A DNA stretch of 64,000 nucleotides from Streptomyces sp. NBC_00691. GTDB taxonomy: Bacteria > Actinomycetota > Actinomycetes > Streptomycetales > Streptomycetaceae. The translations under genes and the position numbers were made by a program. Below the pieces are notes generated by a model. That model made no database searches. It was given only the letters and a program-made list of their open reading frames with translations, and had not been told where the DNA came from. Below are positions 1-9,857 of this stretch, in pieces (within the stretch, counting starts at the first letter, position 1; every line of letters starts with the position of its first letter). Where the stretch lies: assembly GCF_036226665.1 (NCBI RefSeq), contig NZ_CP109007.1, positions 186,001 to 250,000 on the forward strand. The letters are read 5' to 3'.

Positions 1-142
1 ACCAGCGGTGCAGCACCGCCTGAGGATCGAACGGGTCGTTCGTTCGCCCACAGTTCTCGCCTGTCACGGTCTTCCCTGCTGCTTTCTCGTAGCTTCGGTA
101 CGACCCTGCCTGACGCTGGTGGCGGGGCGGGGCCCACATGGT

Positions 143-180
143 AGCGGCCTGGACTTCCCGATGAGGAGTTCCAGGCCGCT
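143..180 (-). terminator. Rho-independent-type hairpin after amidase operon
   Basis: An 11-bp inverted repeat (AGCGGCCTGGA at 143-153 and TCCAGGCCGCT at 170-180) lies just beyond the stop of the minus-strand amidase gene. The position and perfect pairing fit the end of the dpp-amidase transcript. There is no obvious U tract, which is usual for GC-rich actinobacteria. Confidence 0.6.
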
Positions 181-197
181 CCGGATGCCGCCTGCGG

Positions 198-2186
198 TCA
201 GTTCACCGCACGAGGCAGTACGGCGGCCGGGTTCACGACGACGTCGTCCGCCTTGACGAACATGATGCGGTGGCCGAACTGCACCTGGTGGTACCTGAGC
301 GCGCCGCGGACCACGGTGTGGCCGGCGAGCTCGAAGGTCTTGGAGTGGTAGTACTCGCCGTTGACCGTCTGGCCGACGCTGTAGAACTGTCCCGGGAGGA
401 GTGTGTACTGCAGCGGCACCAGGGGCTGGACCGGAATGTCCGCGGGATACGCGGCGGGCTCCGGGTAGGCGCGGCCGTAGAGCGGCGCGCTGTCGAGTCC
501 GGGGCGCAACCGCGCCACCAGCCCCTTGGAGGGCAGCGTCATCGCGTGGCGGGGGTCGTTCTTGAACCAGCCCTTCTGCCCCAGGTACCACAGGGCCGTC
601 CAGTCGCCGCGGCGTTCGGCCACCACGTACTTCTGCCCGGTGCTCACACGCGCGGCGTGGTTGTAGACGGACCAGGTGCCGGGGGACGGACGGATGCCGA
701 CGTCGGTGACCAGCGGGGCGTCTTCCCGGGGTTCGCTGCGCAGGGTGATGGAGGCGGACCCGTGCACGGGGCAGAGGTCGGCCGGAGTCGCTCCGCAGTA
801 GTACGGCTCCGTGTTCGAGTCGTAGTCGGGGCGGATCGTCACCAGCGGCGAGGTGGCCTTGCCGTGGGCCTTGAACGGCTTGCCCAGGAGGCCGAAGTAG
901 TGGTCCCAGTCCCAGTAGGGGCCGGGGTCCTGGTGCATGCCGGCGACGTTGGCGGGCACGGTGCCCGGCACGTTGTCGTGGCCGATGACGTGGGCCCGGT
1001 CCAGGGGGACGTCGTACTTCTTGGCGAGATGGCGGACGAGGCGGGCGGACGTCCGGTACATGGCTTCGGTGTACCACTGGCCGCCCTCGGCCAGGAAGCC
1101 CTCGTGTTCGAGACCGATGGACTTGGAGTTGACGTACCAGTTGCCGGCGTGCCAGCCGACGTCCTTCGCCCGCAGGTGGTTGGCGATGTGGCCGTCCGCG
1201 GAGCGGAGACTGTAGTGCCAGGACACGTAGGTCGGGTCCTGGACCAGCTTGAGGGTGGTGTCCCAGGTCGCTTCGGTGTCGTGGATCACGATGTAGTCGA
1301 TCGCCTGGTTGTTCGGACGGTCCGAGAGGTCGTGGTTCCCGAAGTCGCCCGGCTCTTCGGAGAGCATCTGATACGGGGCCGGCGTCCAGTCGCAGCCCAG
1401 GTCGCGGGGGCAGTCGGCGCCCGGCACGGTGGCCTTCAGCCCGAGCCTCTCCAGCTGCCGGGTCTCCGGCTGGACGGGCACGGGGGGAAGGGTGACGACG
1501 GTCCCGTCGTCGGTGCGGCGCGACTCTCCCGCGTTGATCAGCGAGAAGACGTCGTCGGCGAAACGGCGGGCCGCGCCCGTCTCGCCGGCGCCCGAGTAGG
1601 CGGCGACCGCCGCGTACCACTGGGCCGGGTCTGTGCTCAGGGGCAGGCCGGCGGACCGCTGGTGGTCCGCGAGGAGCGCGGCGCCGCCCTCGATGTTGGC
1701 CGCGGGGTCGGTCCTGAGGCGGCTCGCCGGCAGTCCCGTGAGCGCCGCGGCCCGGCCCAGGGTCTCCAGTGAGGCGGGGAGCCGTTCCTGATCGACGGGT
1801 GTGTCACGGCGTACGAGGGGCGGCCGGGAGGTGTCGCCCCGCGGGTCCTCGTGACCGCTCGAGTGGTGGGGCGTCTCGGCGAGCGCCGCCCGGGCGTCGG
1901 TCAGGTGCATGGGGCCGAAGCCCGCGTCGACGCTGGGTGCGCCGCGGTGGTCGTCCCAGCGGCTCTGGAGGTACGAGACCGCGAGCAGGACCGTCTCGGG
2001 CACGTGGTGGCGCTCGCCGGCCTCGCGGAAGAGTTCCGCGCGGGACGACTTCCCGGCGCCGGTGTCGTGCGCGGTGGCCACGGACGGCCGGGCCTGCGCA
2101 GGGGGCGTGGCGAGTGCTCCGGTCATCAGGACCGTCACGATGGCTGCTACGCCGGCTGTTCGTCGGCGCGGGGTGGATCTGCTCAC
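198..2186 (-). CDS. Secreted N-acetylmuramoyl-L-alanine amidase (Amidase_2) with SH3-like tail
   Basis: The product is 662 residues. It starts with an export signal (about residues 1-33, hydrophobic stretch ending in AQA) and has a lysozyme/transglycosylase-like helical domain (about 50-215, GFGPMHL motif). The zinc amidase domain (about 290-430) follows, with predicted ligands H302, H403 (IGHDN) and D420 (DPGPYWDW) and E360. An SH3-like region follows. Such enzymes cut the MurNAc-L-Ala bond of peptidoglycan. The GTG start overlaps the TGA of the upstream transporter ATPase (GTGA) and has an AAGGAGG ribosome site, so the genes are translationally coupled. The N-terminal domain has YLQS where the paralog at 54669 has HESS, so its catalytic Glu appears lost. 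The call is firm for the amidase; the N-domain assignment is inference. Confidence 0.88.
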   Translation of the reverse strand: MSRSTPRRRTAGVAAIVTVLMTGALATPPAQARPSVATAHDTGAGKSSRAELFREAGERHHVPETVLLAVSYLQSRWDDHRGAPSVDAGFGPMHLTDARAALAETPHHSSGHEDPRGDTSRPPLVRRDTPVDQERLPASLETLGRAAALTGLPASRLRTDPAANIEGGAALLADHQRSAGLPLSTDPAQWYAAVAAYSGAGETGAARRFADDVFSLINAGESRRTDDGTVVTLPPVPVQPETRQLERLGLKATVPGADCPRDLGCDWTPAPYQMLSEEPGDFGNHDLSDRPNNQAIDYIVIHDTEATWDTTLKLVQDPTYVSWHYSLRSADGHIANHLRAKDVGWHAGNWYVNSKSIGLEHEGFLAEGGQWYTEAMYRTSARLVRHLAKKYDVPLDRAHVIGHDNVPGTVPANVAGMHQDPGPYWDWDHYFGLLGKPFKAHGKATSPLVTIRPDYDSNTEPYYCGATPADLCPVHGSASITLRSEPREDAPLVTDVGIRPSPGTWSVYNHAARVSTGQKYVVAERRGDWTALWYLGQKGWFKNDPRHAMTLPSKGLVARLRPGLDSAPLYGRAYPEPAAYPADIPVQPLVPLQYTLLPGQFYSVGQTVNGEYYHSKTFELAGHTVVRGALRYHQVQFGHRIMFVKADDVVVNPAAVLPRAVN

Positions 2187-3208
2187 GCGTTCCTCCTTGT
2201 TGCCATGCTTTCGATGGGGAAGTGGCAGGCGGTGGGGTGATCGGCTCCGTCACGCGTGCGCAGTTCCGGTTCCACCAGGCACTGTTCACGCGCGTAGGGG
2301 CAGCGGGTGCGGAAGCGACAGCCGGACGGCGGTGAGGCGGGGGAAGGGAGGTCCCCTTCCAGGAGGTGCTCGTCGTCGGCCGCACGGCGTCTCGGATCCG
2401 GAACGGGTGCCGCGGCGAGGAGCGCGCGGGTGTAGGGGTGGCGGGGGGCCGTGTAGATCTGCTCCCGGGTTCCGGTCTCCACGATCTTCCCGAGGTACAT
2501 CACCGCGATCCGGTCGCAGAGGTGCTGTACGACCGCGAGGTCGTGCGAGATGAACACGCAGGCGAGGCCGAGGTCGCGGCGGAGTTCCTGGAGCAGGTTG
2601 AGGACCTGCGCCTGGACGGAGACGTCGAGTGCGGACACCGGCTCGTCGCACAGCAGCAGCCGTGGTCCGAGCGCCAGCGCACGTGCGATTCCGAGGCGCT
2701 GGCGCTGTCCGCCGGAGAACTGGTGCGGGTAGCGGTCTCGGTGGGTGGGGTCCAGGCCGACCGTTTCGAGGAGTTCGTCCACGCGGCGCCCGCGGTCGGC
2801 CTTGGGGGCCGCTTCGGGGTGGATGGCGAACGGTTCCCCGACGATCTGCCCGGCGGTCATCCGCGGGTTGAGGGAGGTGTACGGGTCCTGCAGCACCATC
2901 TGGACACGGCGGCGGACGGTGCGGAGTTCCCGGGAGGACAGGGAGAAGGGATCCTGCCCGTCGATCACGACGCTGCCCGAGGTGGGCCGGTCGAGGGCCA
3001 TCAGGAGGGAGGCGAGGGTGGACTTGCCGCAGCCCGATTCGCCGACGATGCCGAGCGTCTCCGCCGGGTGAACGGTCAGGTCGACGCCGTCGACCGCTCT
3101 GACCGCTCCTGTGCGGCGTTTCAGCAGGACTCCTTCCGTGATCGGGAAGTGGCGGGTGAGCGCTGTTGCCTGAAGGAGGGGCGGAGCGGCCTCAGCCAAC
3201 GGGGGCAC
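2183..3208 (-). CDS. dppF: Oligopeptide/dipeptide ABC transporter ATP-binding protein (DppF/OppF type)
   Basis: This is an ABC ATPase of about 341 residues energising peptide import at the membrane. It has Walker A (GESGCGKST), Q-loop, signature SGGQRQR, Walker B (LLLCDEP) and the C-terminal oligo_HPY extension with CRFRTRCPYA. The open frame reaches 3283, but a GTG at 3208 has an AGAGG site about 7 nt upstream and overlaps the end of the DppD-like gene by 17 bp, so I chose it. The gene is coupled to the amidase that follows. Substrate specificity cannot be read from the ATPase. Confidence 0.9.
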   Translation of the reverse strand: MPPLAEAAPPLLQATALTRHFPITEGVLLKRRTGAVRAVDGVDLTVHPAETLGIVGESGCGKSTLASLLMALDRPTSGSVVIDGQDPFSLSSRELRTVRRRVQMVLQDPYTSLNPRMTAGQIVGEPFAIHPEAAPKADRGRRVDELLETVGLDPTHRDRYPHQFSGGQRQRLGIARALALGPRLLLCDEPVSALDVSVQAQVLNLLQELRRDLGLACVFISHDLAVVQHLCDRIAVMYLGKIVETGTREQIYTAPRHPYTRALLAAAPVPDPRRRAADDEHLLEGDLPSPASPPSGCRFRTRCPYAREQCLVEPELRTRDGADHPTACHFPIESMATRRNA

Positions 3209-4196
3209 GGTGAACCTCTTCGGCGAAGTGGCAGGCACTGCGGTGTCCTGCGGGCGAAAGGGTCTGGTAGGGGGGTGCTTCACTGGCGCAGCGCGGCTCG
3301 GCGCGGGGGCAGCGGGGGTGGAAGGCGCATCCGGTGGGAACGGACGAGGGCAGTGGTGGGGCGCCGCTGATGGGGACGAGCGGCTTGCCCATGCGGTCCA
3401 GTCGGGGGACCGAGTCGAGGAGGCCCCGGGTGTAGGGGTGGCCGGGTCGGGTGTAGAGGTCCTCCGCCCCCGCGGACTCCACGGTGCGGCCGGCGTACAT
3501 CACGGTGATGCGGTCGGCGGCCTGTGCGACGACGCCGAGGTCGTGGGTGATCAGGAGGAGGCCCATGCGGGTTTCGTCCTGGAGCTGTTGGAGCAGCCGC
3601 ATGATCTGGGCCTGGACGGTGACGTCGAGGGCGGTGGTGGGTTCGTCGGCGATGACGACCTCCGGGTCCAGGGCGAGCGCCATCGCGATCATGACGCGCT
3701 GTCGCATGCCGCCGGAGAACTGGTGGGGGTAGTCGTGGACCCTGCGGGCGGCGGCCGGGATGCGGACGCGGTCCATGAGCGCGACGGCCCGGGCGAGCGC
3801 CGCCTTGCGTCCCTCTCCGCGGTGCACCCTGAACATCTCGGACAGTTGGTCGCCCACCGTCAGGACGGGATTGAGCGCGGTGAGCGCGTCCTGGAAGATC
3901 ATGGCGACGCGGGTGCCCCGCACGGCCCGGTGGTGCTCCGGTGACATGGAGAGCAGGTCGTCGCCGCGGAGCCGTACGGCGCCGCGGGTGATGTGCGCCG
4001 GCGGGGTGTCCAGCAGCCCCATGACGGCCTGCGCGGCGACGGACTTACCGGATCCGGATTCGCCCAGCAGCGCCAGGGTCTCCCCTTCGCGGAGCGTGTA
4101 GGACAGACCGTTCACCGCGCGGATGGTGCCGCGCCGGGTACGGAACTCGACGCAGAGGTCGTCGACCTCCAGCAGTGCGGGGGTGTCGGCGGACAT
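3192..4196 (-). CDS. dppD: Oligopeptide/dipeptide ABC transporter ATP-binding protein (DppD/OppD type)
   Basis: This 334-residue ATPase is the partner of the DppF-like protein. It has Walker [10 protein letters not shown], signature SGGMRQRV, Walker [13 protein letters not shown], the H-loop (LLITHDLG) and the oligo_HPY tail with the [10 protein letters not shown] cysteines typical of peptide importers. It starts 6 bp after the DppC-like permease stop, so it belongs to the same transcript. Position and the second-last place in the operon match the canonical dppABCDF order. Confidence 0.92.
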   Translation of the reverse strand: MSADTPALLEVDDLCVEFRTRRGTIRAVNGLSYTLREGETLALLGESGSGKSVAAQAVMGLLDTPPAHITRGAVRLRGDDLLSMSPEHHRAVRGTRVAMIFQDALTALNPVLTVGDQLSEMFRVHRGEGRKAALARAVALMDRVRIPAAARRVHDYPHQFSGGMRQRVMIAMALALDPEVVIADEPTTALDVTVQAQIMRLLQQLQDETRMGLLLITHDLGVVAQAADRITVMYAGRTVESAGAEDLYTRPGHPYTRGLLDSVPRLDRMGKPLVPISGAPPLPSSVPTGCAFHPRCPRAEPRCASEAPPYQTLSPAGHRSACHFAEEVHRAPVG

Positions 4197-4202
4197 GGAC
4201 GC

Positions 4203-5141
4203 TCATTTCAGCCGGGGGTCGAAGGCGTCGCGCAGGGCGTCCCCGAGGAGGATGAAGCTCAGGACGGTCGCGGACAGGAAGAGGGCGGGGAAGAGGAGCA
4301 GGTGGGGATAGTCGAGTACGAAGGCCTGGGCAGCGTTCAGCTGCAGTCCCCAGGAGACCTGGGGGTACTGCAGGCCCACTCCGAGGAAGTCGAGCGTCGC
4401 TTCGCCCGAGATGACCGCTCCGACATTGAGCATGGCGACGACGATGACGGGGGTGATGGCGTTGGGGAGGATGTGGCGCAGCATGAGACGGGTGGGCCGT
4501 GCCCCGAGCATGCGGGCGGCTCTCACGTAGTCGGCGTCGGCCAGCGCGATGACCTGAGAACGCATGATGCGTGTCATGGTCGTCCAACCGAGCACGGTCA
4601 GGACCAGGATCATGGCGCCGAGCCCGTGGTCGGGGAAGGCGACCAGGATGACGGTGGCGCCGAGCACGAAGGGCAGGCCGAAGAAGATGTCGGTGATCCG
4701 GGAGACGAGTGCGTCGAGCCAGCCACCGTGGAAGCCGCTCAGGAGGCCGAGGACGACGGCGATGACCAGGGAGGCCGCGGTGACGACCAGGCCGGCCAGC
4801 AGGGAGGGCCGGGTTCCGCGGATGACCTGGACGAGGTAGTCGCACCCCTGCAGGTCGAATCCGAAGGGATGGCCGGCGGAGGGACCGAGCTTGGAGTGGG
4901 CCAGGTCGCACCGGTCTCCGGCCTCGGTGAACAGCGACGTGAACGCGCCGGGCGCCAGGGCCATGGCCGTCATGACGAGCAGGGTGATCAGGGCGGCCCA
5001 CACCGTGGGGCGCCGTCGTAGTTCGAGCCACGCGTCCTTGCTGAGGGAGGCCCGCTGCCGCGACGGCGGGGACGTCGTGTCGGGGGCCGTGCCCTCGGCT
5101 GCGTCGCTCGTGGCCTCCAGGGTCCTGGTGGTGTCAGTCAT
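4203..5141 (-). CDS. dppC: Peptide ABC transporter permease (DppC/OppC type)
   Basis: This is a 312-residue membrane protein. It has a cytoplasmic N-terminus, an OppC_N-type first helix (about 37-60), and then a BPD_transp_1 domain with the EAA-type loop (about 205-225, VRAARMLGARPTRLM). It forms the channel with the DppB-like protein. The start overlaps the end of that gene by 8 bp, so the two subunits are likely made in equal amounts. Confidence 0.92.
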   Translation of the reverse strand: MTDTTRTLEATSDAAEGTAPDTTSPPSRQRASLSKDAWLELRRRPTVWAALITLLVMTAMALAPGAFTSLFTEAGDRCDLAHSKLGPSAGHPFGFDLQGCDYLVQVIRGTRPSLLAGLVVTAASLVIAVVLGLLSGFHGGWLDALVSRITDIFFGLPFVLGATVILVAFPDHGLGAMILVLTVLGWTTMTRIMRSQVIALADADYVRAARMLGARPTRLMLRHILPNAITPVIVVAMLNVGAVISGEATLDFLGVGLQYPQVSWGLQLNAAQAFVLDYPHLLLFPALFLSATVLSFILLGDALRDAFDPRLK

Positions 5142-6060
5142 GACGGATCCTCGGGTCGAGCAGCCCGTAGAGCAGGTCCACGAGCAGGTTGGCGAGCAGG
5201 AAGATGAGCACGAGGGCGGTGGTGGTGCCCACGACCACGGGGCCTTCCCGCAGCTGGATGGACTGGAAGAGCTGCTGGCCGACGCCCGGCAGGTTGAAGA
5301 TGTACTCGGTGACGATGGCGCCGGCCATGAGACCGCCCAGCTCCAGTCCGAGGAAGGTGACCACCGGGATGAGGGAGTTGCGCAGGGTGTGCTTGACCAC
5401 GACGCGCCGCCGGCTCAGCCCCTTCGCGTGGGCGGTGCGCACGTAGTCGGCCCGGAGGTTCTCGATGAGGGAACTGCGCGTCAGCCGGGCGACGTAGGCG
5501 AGTCCGAAGGAGGCCAGGACGAGGCCGGGCAGGAGGAAGGCCAGGGGCCAGCCGCCCTCGGTGCCCGCCACCGGCAGCCAGCCGAGCTGTACGCCGAAGA
5601 CGAGCTGGGCCAGGTATCCGACGACGAAGACGGGGACGGAGATGATCAGCGTGGTGCCGAAGAGCACCGCGCTGTCGTCCCACTTTCCCTTGCGCAGACC
5701 TGCCCATACGCCGAGGGCCATACCGAAGACGAGCTCCAGGACCCAGGCGGTCAGGCCGAGTTGCAGGGTGATGGCCCACCGGTCCGCGAGGAGGTCCGAC
5801 ACCTCGCGGCCGGTGAAGGTGGTTCCGAGATCCCCGGTGAGGAGGCCGGCGAGATAGTGCGTGTACTGCATCCACAGCGGGTCGTCGAGGTGGTAGCGGG
5901 CGTGCAGCTCGGCGAGTACCGCCGGTGGGACGGGTTTGTCGCCGGCGAGACCCTGGATCGGGTCGCCCGGCAGGACGAAGACGAGGGTGTAGATGAGGAA
6001 GGTGGTGCCCAGGAGTACGGGCAGGGCATGCAGCAGGCGACGGGCGACGAATCTCCACAC
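5134..6060 (-). CDS. dppB: Peptide ABC transporter permease (DppB/OppB type)
   Basis: This 308-residue permease has the characteristic DppB N-terminus (RRLLHALPVLLGTTFLIY), the periplasm-facing PGDPI motif, about six membrane helices, and the EAA loop (VRTAHAKGLSRRRVV, about 205-220). It lies 72 bp after the solute-binding lipoprotein gene in the same operon. It is known from the family to pair with DppC; the substrate is inferred to be peptides. Confidence 0.93.
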   Translation of the reverse strand: MWRFVARRLLHALPVLLGTTFLIYTLVFVLPGDPIQGLAGDKPVPPAVLAELHARYHLDDPLWMQYTHYLAGLLTGDLGTTFTGREVSDLLADRWAITLQLGLTAWVLELVFGMALGVWAGLRKGKWDDSAVLFGTTLIISVPVFVVGYLAQLVFGVQLGWLPVAGTEGGWPLAFLLPGLVLASFGLAYVARLTRSSLIENLRADYVRTAHAKGLSRRRVVVKHTLRNSLIPVVTFLGLELGGLMAGAIVTEYIFNLPGVGQQLFQSIQLREGPVVVGTTTALVLIFLLANLLVDLLYGLLDPRIRHD

Positions 6061-6132
6061 GACGGACGGCCCCCAGGGAATCGGTCTGCGCGACGCTCCC
6101 GGAGGAGCGCGGGCAGAGGGTCGGTGACGGCC

Positions 6133-7764
6133 TCAGTCGTTGACAGTGACGCGGTCCAGGTGGAGGCCCGCGGCGTAGGAGTCGATCACGACGTTCCCGA
6201 TGCGGTCGCTCCAGGCAGACTGGTCCTGCCAGTTCCACAGCGGGATGTACGGCAGGTCGCGCAACGCGATGTCCTCCGCCTGCTGGTAGGCCGCGATGGC
6301 CTCGGTTCCCTTGGCGGCGTTGCCCTTCGCCACGAGCGCGTCGAACTCGCGGTTGCTCCAGCCCGATCGGTTGCCCGGGTAGTAGAGGCCGTCCAGGTAG
6401 TTCTGGATGCTGGGGTAGTCGATCACCCAGTTCTGCCGGAAGGGCCCCTTGTTCCGGCCCTCGTTGAGCAGCGAGGACAGGTCGGCGGGGGCCATCTTGC
6501 GGAACCTGACGTCCTGGATGCCGAGGTTGTCCTTGAGCTGATTGGCGACGGAGGTCATCCACTGCTCGTAGGTCGCGTCGGAGTTCGAGAAGTAGAGCTC
6601 CAGCGGGCCCTCGAAGCCGCCGGCCTCGTCGAGCAGCTTCTTGGCGGCGGCCGGGTCGTAGGCACAGGTCTTGCCGCACGCCTCGGGGCGGTGGCCGGGG
6701 ATCATGTCGCCGACGATCGAGGTGGCGGGCTTGTAGACGCCGTTGTAGATGGCCTGGGTGATGCCCTGGCGGTCGATGGCCATGGAGATGGCCTTGCGGA
6801 TCCGGGGATCCGCGAAGCGGGGGTCCTTCACCGGCAGGCCGAGGTAGTCCATGGTTCCGCTGGGGCGTATGGAGAAGCGGTCTCCGAAAAGGCGCTTGGC
6901 CTGCATCGAGTTGGCGGCCGGGACCGTCGTCAGGACGTCCACGTTGCCGGCCTGCAGTTCGGTGAAGGCGGTCTCACGGCTCGTGTAGATCTTGAAGTCG
7001 ATGCGGTCGGCCATGGCTTCGCGGGGCCCGCCGTAGCCGGGGAACTTCTTCAGCTTGATCTTCTGGTTGCGCTCCCACTGGCCGTCGAGCTGGTAGGGGC
7101 CGTTGCCGATCGGCGCGACGTCGAAGGCGTCCGGCTTGGCGACGGCCGCCTTGGGGAGGGGGGCGAAGGCGGGGAAGGACAGCAGCATCGGGAACTGGCC
7201 GAAGGGGGCCTTCAGGGTGACCTGCAGGGTCGTCTCATCGACGACCTTGAGCCCCGACAGGGTCCGGGCGGTCGGCTTGGCGCCCTCTTCCGTCGGGTTG
7301 AGCGCGTCGTATCCCTTGATCTGGGCGAAGTAGTAGTTGCTGTCCCAGCCGTTCGGCCCGTAGGCGGCGGCGTTCCACGCGTCCGCGTAACTGGCGGCCG
7401 TGACCTTCTCGCCGTTGTGGAAGGTGGTGCCGGATCTGAATGTGATGGTCCAGACGACGTTGTCCTCGGTGAGCCAGGAAAGGGCGGCCAGCGGCTTGAC
7501 GGTGCCGTTCTTCGGGTCGAGAGAGGCGGGCGGGTCGAAGAGCCCCTGCAGAACCTGCAGGGAGTAGCTGCTGGTCGTCCGACCTGGCAGGAGGTGGTCC
7601 GGCTCCGTCAGCGCCACCGAGTAGGCGCCGCCGGGCTTGTTGGGCGCGTTGTTCGGCTTCGTCGACTCTGCCGGTCCGCAGGCCGTGCCGACCAGGGTGA
7701 GGGTGAGGGCGACCGATGCCGCCAGGGCGGTGGAGCGGGCGGTGTTCATGTGCGCTGTGCTCAT
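6133..7764 (-). CDS. dppA: Peptide-binding lipoprotein of ABC transporter (SBP_bac_5)
   Basis: This is a lipoprotein of about 543 residues. It has a hydrophobic signal ending in a lipobox (LVGTAC) and then an SBP_bac_5 domain (for example PGGAYSVALTEPDHLLPG, and FHNGEKVTAASYADAWN near residue 110). It captures the peptide substrate outside the membrane for the DppBC/DF importer. I start at ATG 7764 (MSTAHMNTARS), because the upstream extension to 7836 would put 24 hydrophilic residues before the signal; ATG 7749 is also possible. With the downstream secreted amidase, cell-wall peptides are a plausible cargo, which is inference. Confidence 0.9.
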   Translation of the reverse strand: MSTAHMNTARSTALAASVALTLTLVGTACGPAESTKPNNAPNKPGGAYSVALTEPDHLLPGRTTSSYSLQVLQGLFDPPASLDPKNGTVKPLAALSWLTEDNVVWTITFRSGTTFHNGEKVTAASYADAWNAAAYGPNGWDSNYYFAQIKGYDALNPTEEGAKPTARTLSGLKVVDETTLQVTLKAPFGQFPMLLSFPAFAPLPKAAVAKPDAFDVAPIGNGPYQLDGQWERNQKIKLKKFPGYGGPREAMADRIDFKIYTSRETAFTELQAGNVDVLTTVPAANSMQAKRLFGDRFSIRPSGTMDYLGLPVKDPRFADPRIRKAISMAIDRQGITQAIYNGVYKPATSIVGDMIPGHRPEACGKTCAYDPAAAKKLLDEAGGFEGPLELYFSNSDATYEQWMTSVANQLKDNLGIQDVRFRKMAPADLSSLLNEGRNKGPFRQNWVIDYPSIQNYLDGLYYPGNRSGWSNREFDALVAKGNAAKGTEAIAAYQQAEDIALRDLPYIPLWNWQDQSAWSDRIGNVVIDSYAAGLHLDRVTVND

Positions 7765-8200
7765 TTCGGGAGGGCGGTGAGCAGCCCTGGACGGGGCAGC
7801 TGACGGACGGCTCGTGGAGTGAGGCAGGGGCGACACGGTAGGTATGTGGCGGACGGGCGGGCGATCGACAGAATGTCCAGGCTCTTCTCTGCTTCGTGGA
7901 CATCAGGTCGTTGCCCGCTCGCGCCCTTCGGGCGGAGCATGGCCGGAGGCAGCGGCGAGCGCTTGTCGCCGGGAGCCGACGCCGGTCCACGCGTTCGACA
8001 GGGAGCGTTCCCGTTGCGCGACGTGAGCCCCGAAAGCTGAAACAGAAGATACATATGGAGTCTTCGAACGGCCAGAGTTATGGTCGTTACTCCCGCGCGG
8101 AGGCCGCGCTCCTCGCGCCCCACCGCCCGGACTCTCTCGACACCCCAAGCGGCACCGTCCCTTGCACAGGCCGAAGTCCCTTCCCCCCGCGGAGGAAGCC
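7765..8200. promoter_or_regulatory. Divergent promoter region between dpp operon and glycosidase gene
   Basis: This 436-bp non-coding region separates the minus-strand transporter operon from the plus-strand glycosidase gene. An AT-richer island near 8040-8075 carries ACATATGG (8051-8058) two bases from TCTTCGAA (8061-8068). Both motifs recur at 9858-9883 upstream of the PucR-type regulator. Their placement makes an operator role likely, but this is inferred from recurrence only. Confidence 0.5.
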
Positions 8201-9787
8201 ATGTCATCGACAGACGCGACCGGATCATCGCTCCGTCCTGAGGTCGACCGCCGAGCCGTGCTCACCGCCCTCGCCGCGGCCGGCTGCACCGCGGCGCTCA
8301 CCCCCGTCGCAGCTCACGCGGCCGTGCCCTCCGGCCCCGGCTTCAGGAGGCAGATGCGAGGGCTCTGGATCGCGTCCGTTGTCAACATCGACTGGCCGTC
8401 CCGCACAGACCTCGACCCCGCCGCGCAACGCGCGGAGTTCGTACGCCTGGCGGACGACGCCCTCGCCCTGGGTTTCAACGCCCTGTTCGTGCAGATCCGG
8501 CCGACAGCCGACGCGTTCTGGCCCTCGCCCTTCGAACCCTGGTCTCAGTGGCTCACCGGTACGCAGGGGCGGGACCCGGGATACGACCCGCTGGCCTTCA
8601 TGGTCGAGACGGCCCACCAGCGGGGCCTCGCCTTTCACGCGTGGTTCAACCCCTACCGGGTGTCGATGCAGGCAGACCCGTCCGCACTCGACCCCCAGCA
8701 CCCGGCCCGCACGCATCCGGAGTGGACCCGGTCCTACGGCGGCAAGCTCTACTACGACCCCGGCGTGCCCGCCGCCCGGCGCTTCTGCCAGGAAGCCATG
8801 CTCGACGCCGTCCGGCGCTACGACATCGACGGCGTGCATTTCGACGACTACTTCTACCCGTACCCGATAGCGGATTCGGACTTCCCCGACGAGGAGACGT
8901 TCCGCGAATACGGGACGGGCTGCCCGGACAAGGCCGCCTGGCGTCGCTCGAACGTGGACCTCATGGTCCGTGAGATGCGAGACGCCGTACGCGCCATCCG
9001 CCCGAACGCCCTCTTCGGCATCAGCCCTTTCGGTGTCTGGCGCAATGCCACGACGGATCCGCGCGGGTCACGAACCGCCGCCTTCCAGTCCTACGACGGT
9101 CTGCACGCAGATACCCGGGGCTGGGTGAAGCAGGGTTGGCTGGACTACATCGCGCCTCAGGTGTACTGGCACATCGGACTGCCGGTGGCCGACTACGGGG
9201 CCCTCGCACCGTGGTGGGCCGAGGTCGTCAGGGGCACGGACACCGAGCTGTGGATCGGGCAGGCGGTCTACAAGTCCGGGGCGGCCGGCCAGCCGGCGCC
9301 CTGGCAGGACGGCAAGGAACTCACGCGCCACCTGACCCTCAACGCCACGCTTCTCGAGATCGGTGGCGACCTGTTCTTCAGCGCCAAGGACGTCCTGACG
9401 GATCCCGTCGGGGACTTCACCGCCATGCGGCTGGCCCATTGGAGGGAGCCGGTGCTGGGCCCACTGCCCAGCCGTCTGGACAGGCGGCCCCGCCCGGCCC
9501 GGCCCGTCGTGACGGTCCAGCGAGAATCCTCCACCGGTGCTGCCGTCCTCCGCGTCTCCGCCGGGGCGCCGACCAACGGCCACAGCCCCTTCCGGTACGC
9601 GATACACCGCTTCCCGGCATACCCCGGCCACCATCCTGAGGCCGGACGCGACACCCTGGTCGCGGTGGTACCCGGCGGGAAGGTAACCACCTACCACGAC
9701 GCCGGAGCTCCGGCCGGATGCTGGTACGCGGTGGCAGCCGTGGACCGCGTCCAGCTTCACGGCAGGCTGTCTCGCCCCGCGCGCTGA
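8201..9787 (+). CDS. Secreted GH10-like glycosidase (YngK/DigH family, PF02638 type)
   Basis: The product is about 528 residues. It has a signal region (RRAVLTALAAAGCTAAL...AHA, possibly Tat-exported) and a TIM-barrel domain starting at MRGLWIASVVNIDWPS. Conserved blocks include FVQIRPTADAFWPS, AWFNPYR, VHFDDYFYPYP and SPFGVWRN. The C-terminal about 90 residues look like a fibronectin-III-type module. In E. coli the related DigH (YddW) cleaves denuded peptidoglycan glycans, the product of amidases; that this enzyme does the same is inference. The ATG at 8201 is preceded by GGAGGA. It is divergent from the peptide transporter/amidase operon and upstream of a PucR-type regulator. Confidence 0.85.
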   Translation: MSSTDATGSSLRPEVDRRAVLTALAAAGCTAALTPVAAHAAVPSGPGFRRQMRGLWIASVVNIDWPSRTDLDPAAQRAEFVRLADDALALGFNALFVQIRPTADAFWPSPFEPWSQWLTGTQGRDPGYDPLAFMVETAHQRGLAFHAWFNPYRVSMQADPSALDPQHPARTHPEWTRSYGGKLYYDPGVPAARRFCQEAMLDAVRRYDIDGVHFDDYFYPYPIADSDFPDEETFREYGTGCPDKAAWRRSNVDLMVREMRDAVRAIRPNALFGISPFGVWRNATTDPRGSRTAAFQSYDGLHADTRGWVKQGWLDYIAPQVYWHIGLPVADYGALAPWWAEVVRGTDTELWIGQAVYKSGAAGQPAPWQDGKELTRHLTLNATLLEIGGDLFFSAKDVLTDPVGDFTAMRLAHWREPVLGPLPSRLDRRPRPARPVVTVQRESSTGAAVLRVSAGAPTNGHSPFRYAIHRFPAYPGHHPEAGRDTLVAVVPGGKVTTYHDAGAPAGCWYAVAAVDRVQLHGRLSRPAR

Positions 9788-9801
9788 CATCGCCGATCAG
9801 G

Positions 9802-9833
9802 ACCGACCGCCGCCGACGCCGGGGGCGGTCGGT
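9802..9833 (+). terminator. Hairpin terminator after glycosidase gene
   Basis: A perfect 10-bp stem (ACCGACCGCC at 9802-9811, GGCGGTCGGT at 9824-9833) with a 12-nt loop follows the glycosidase stop by 14 bp. Confidence 0.6.
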
Positions 9834-9857
9834 GGCATGCCCGCTTCCGTCTGACGG

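Noticed and set aside
4891..7803. 970-residue open frame on the plus strand
   Set aside because: It is antisense to the peptide transporter genes, Gly/Val/Glu-biased, without domains; a typical shadow frame in GC-rich DNA.
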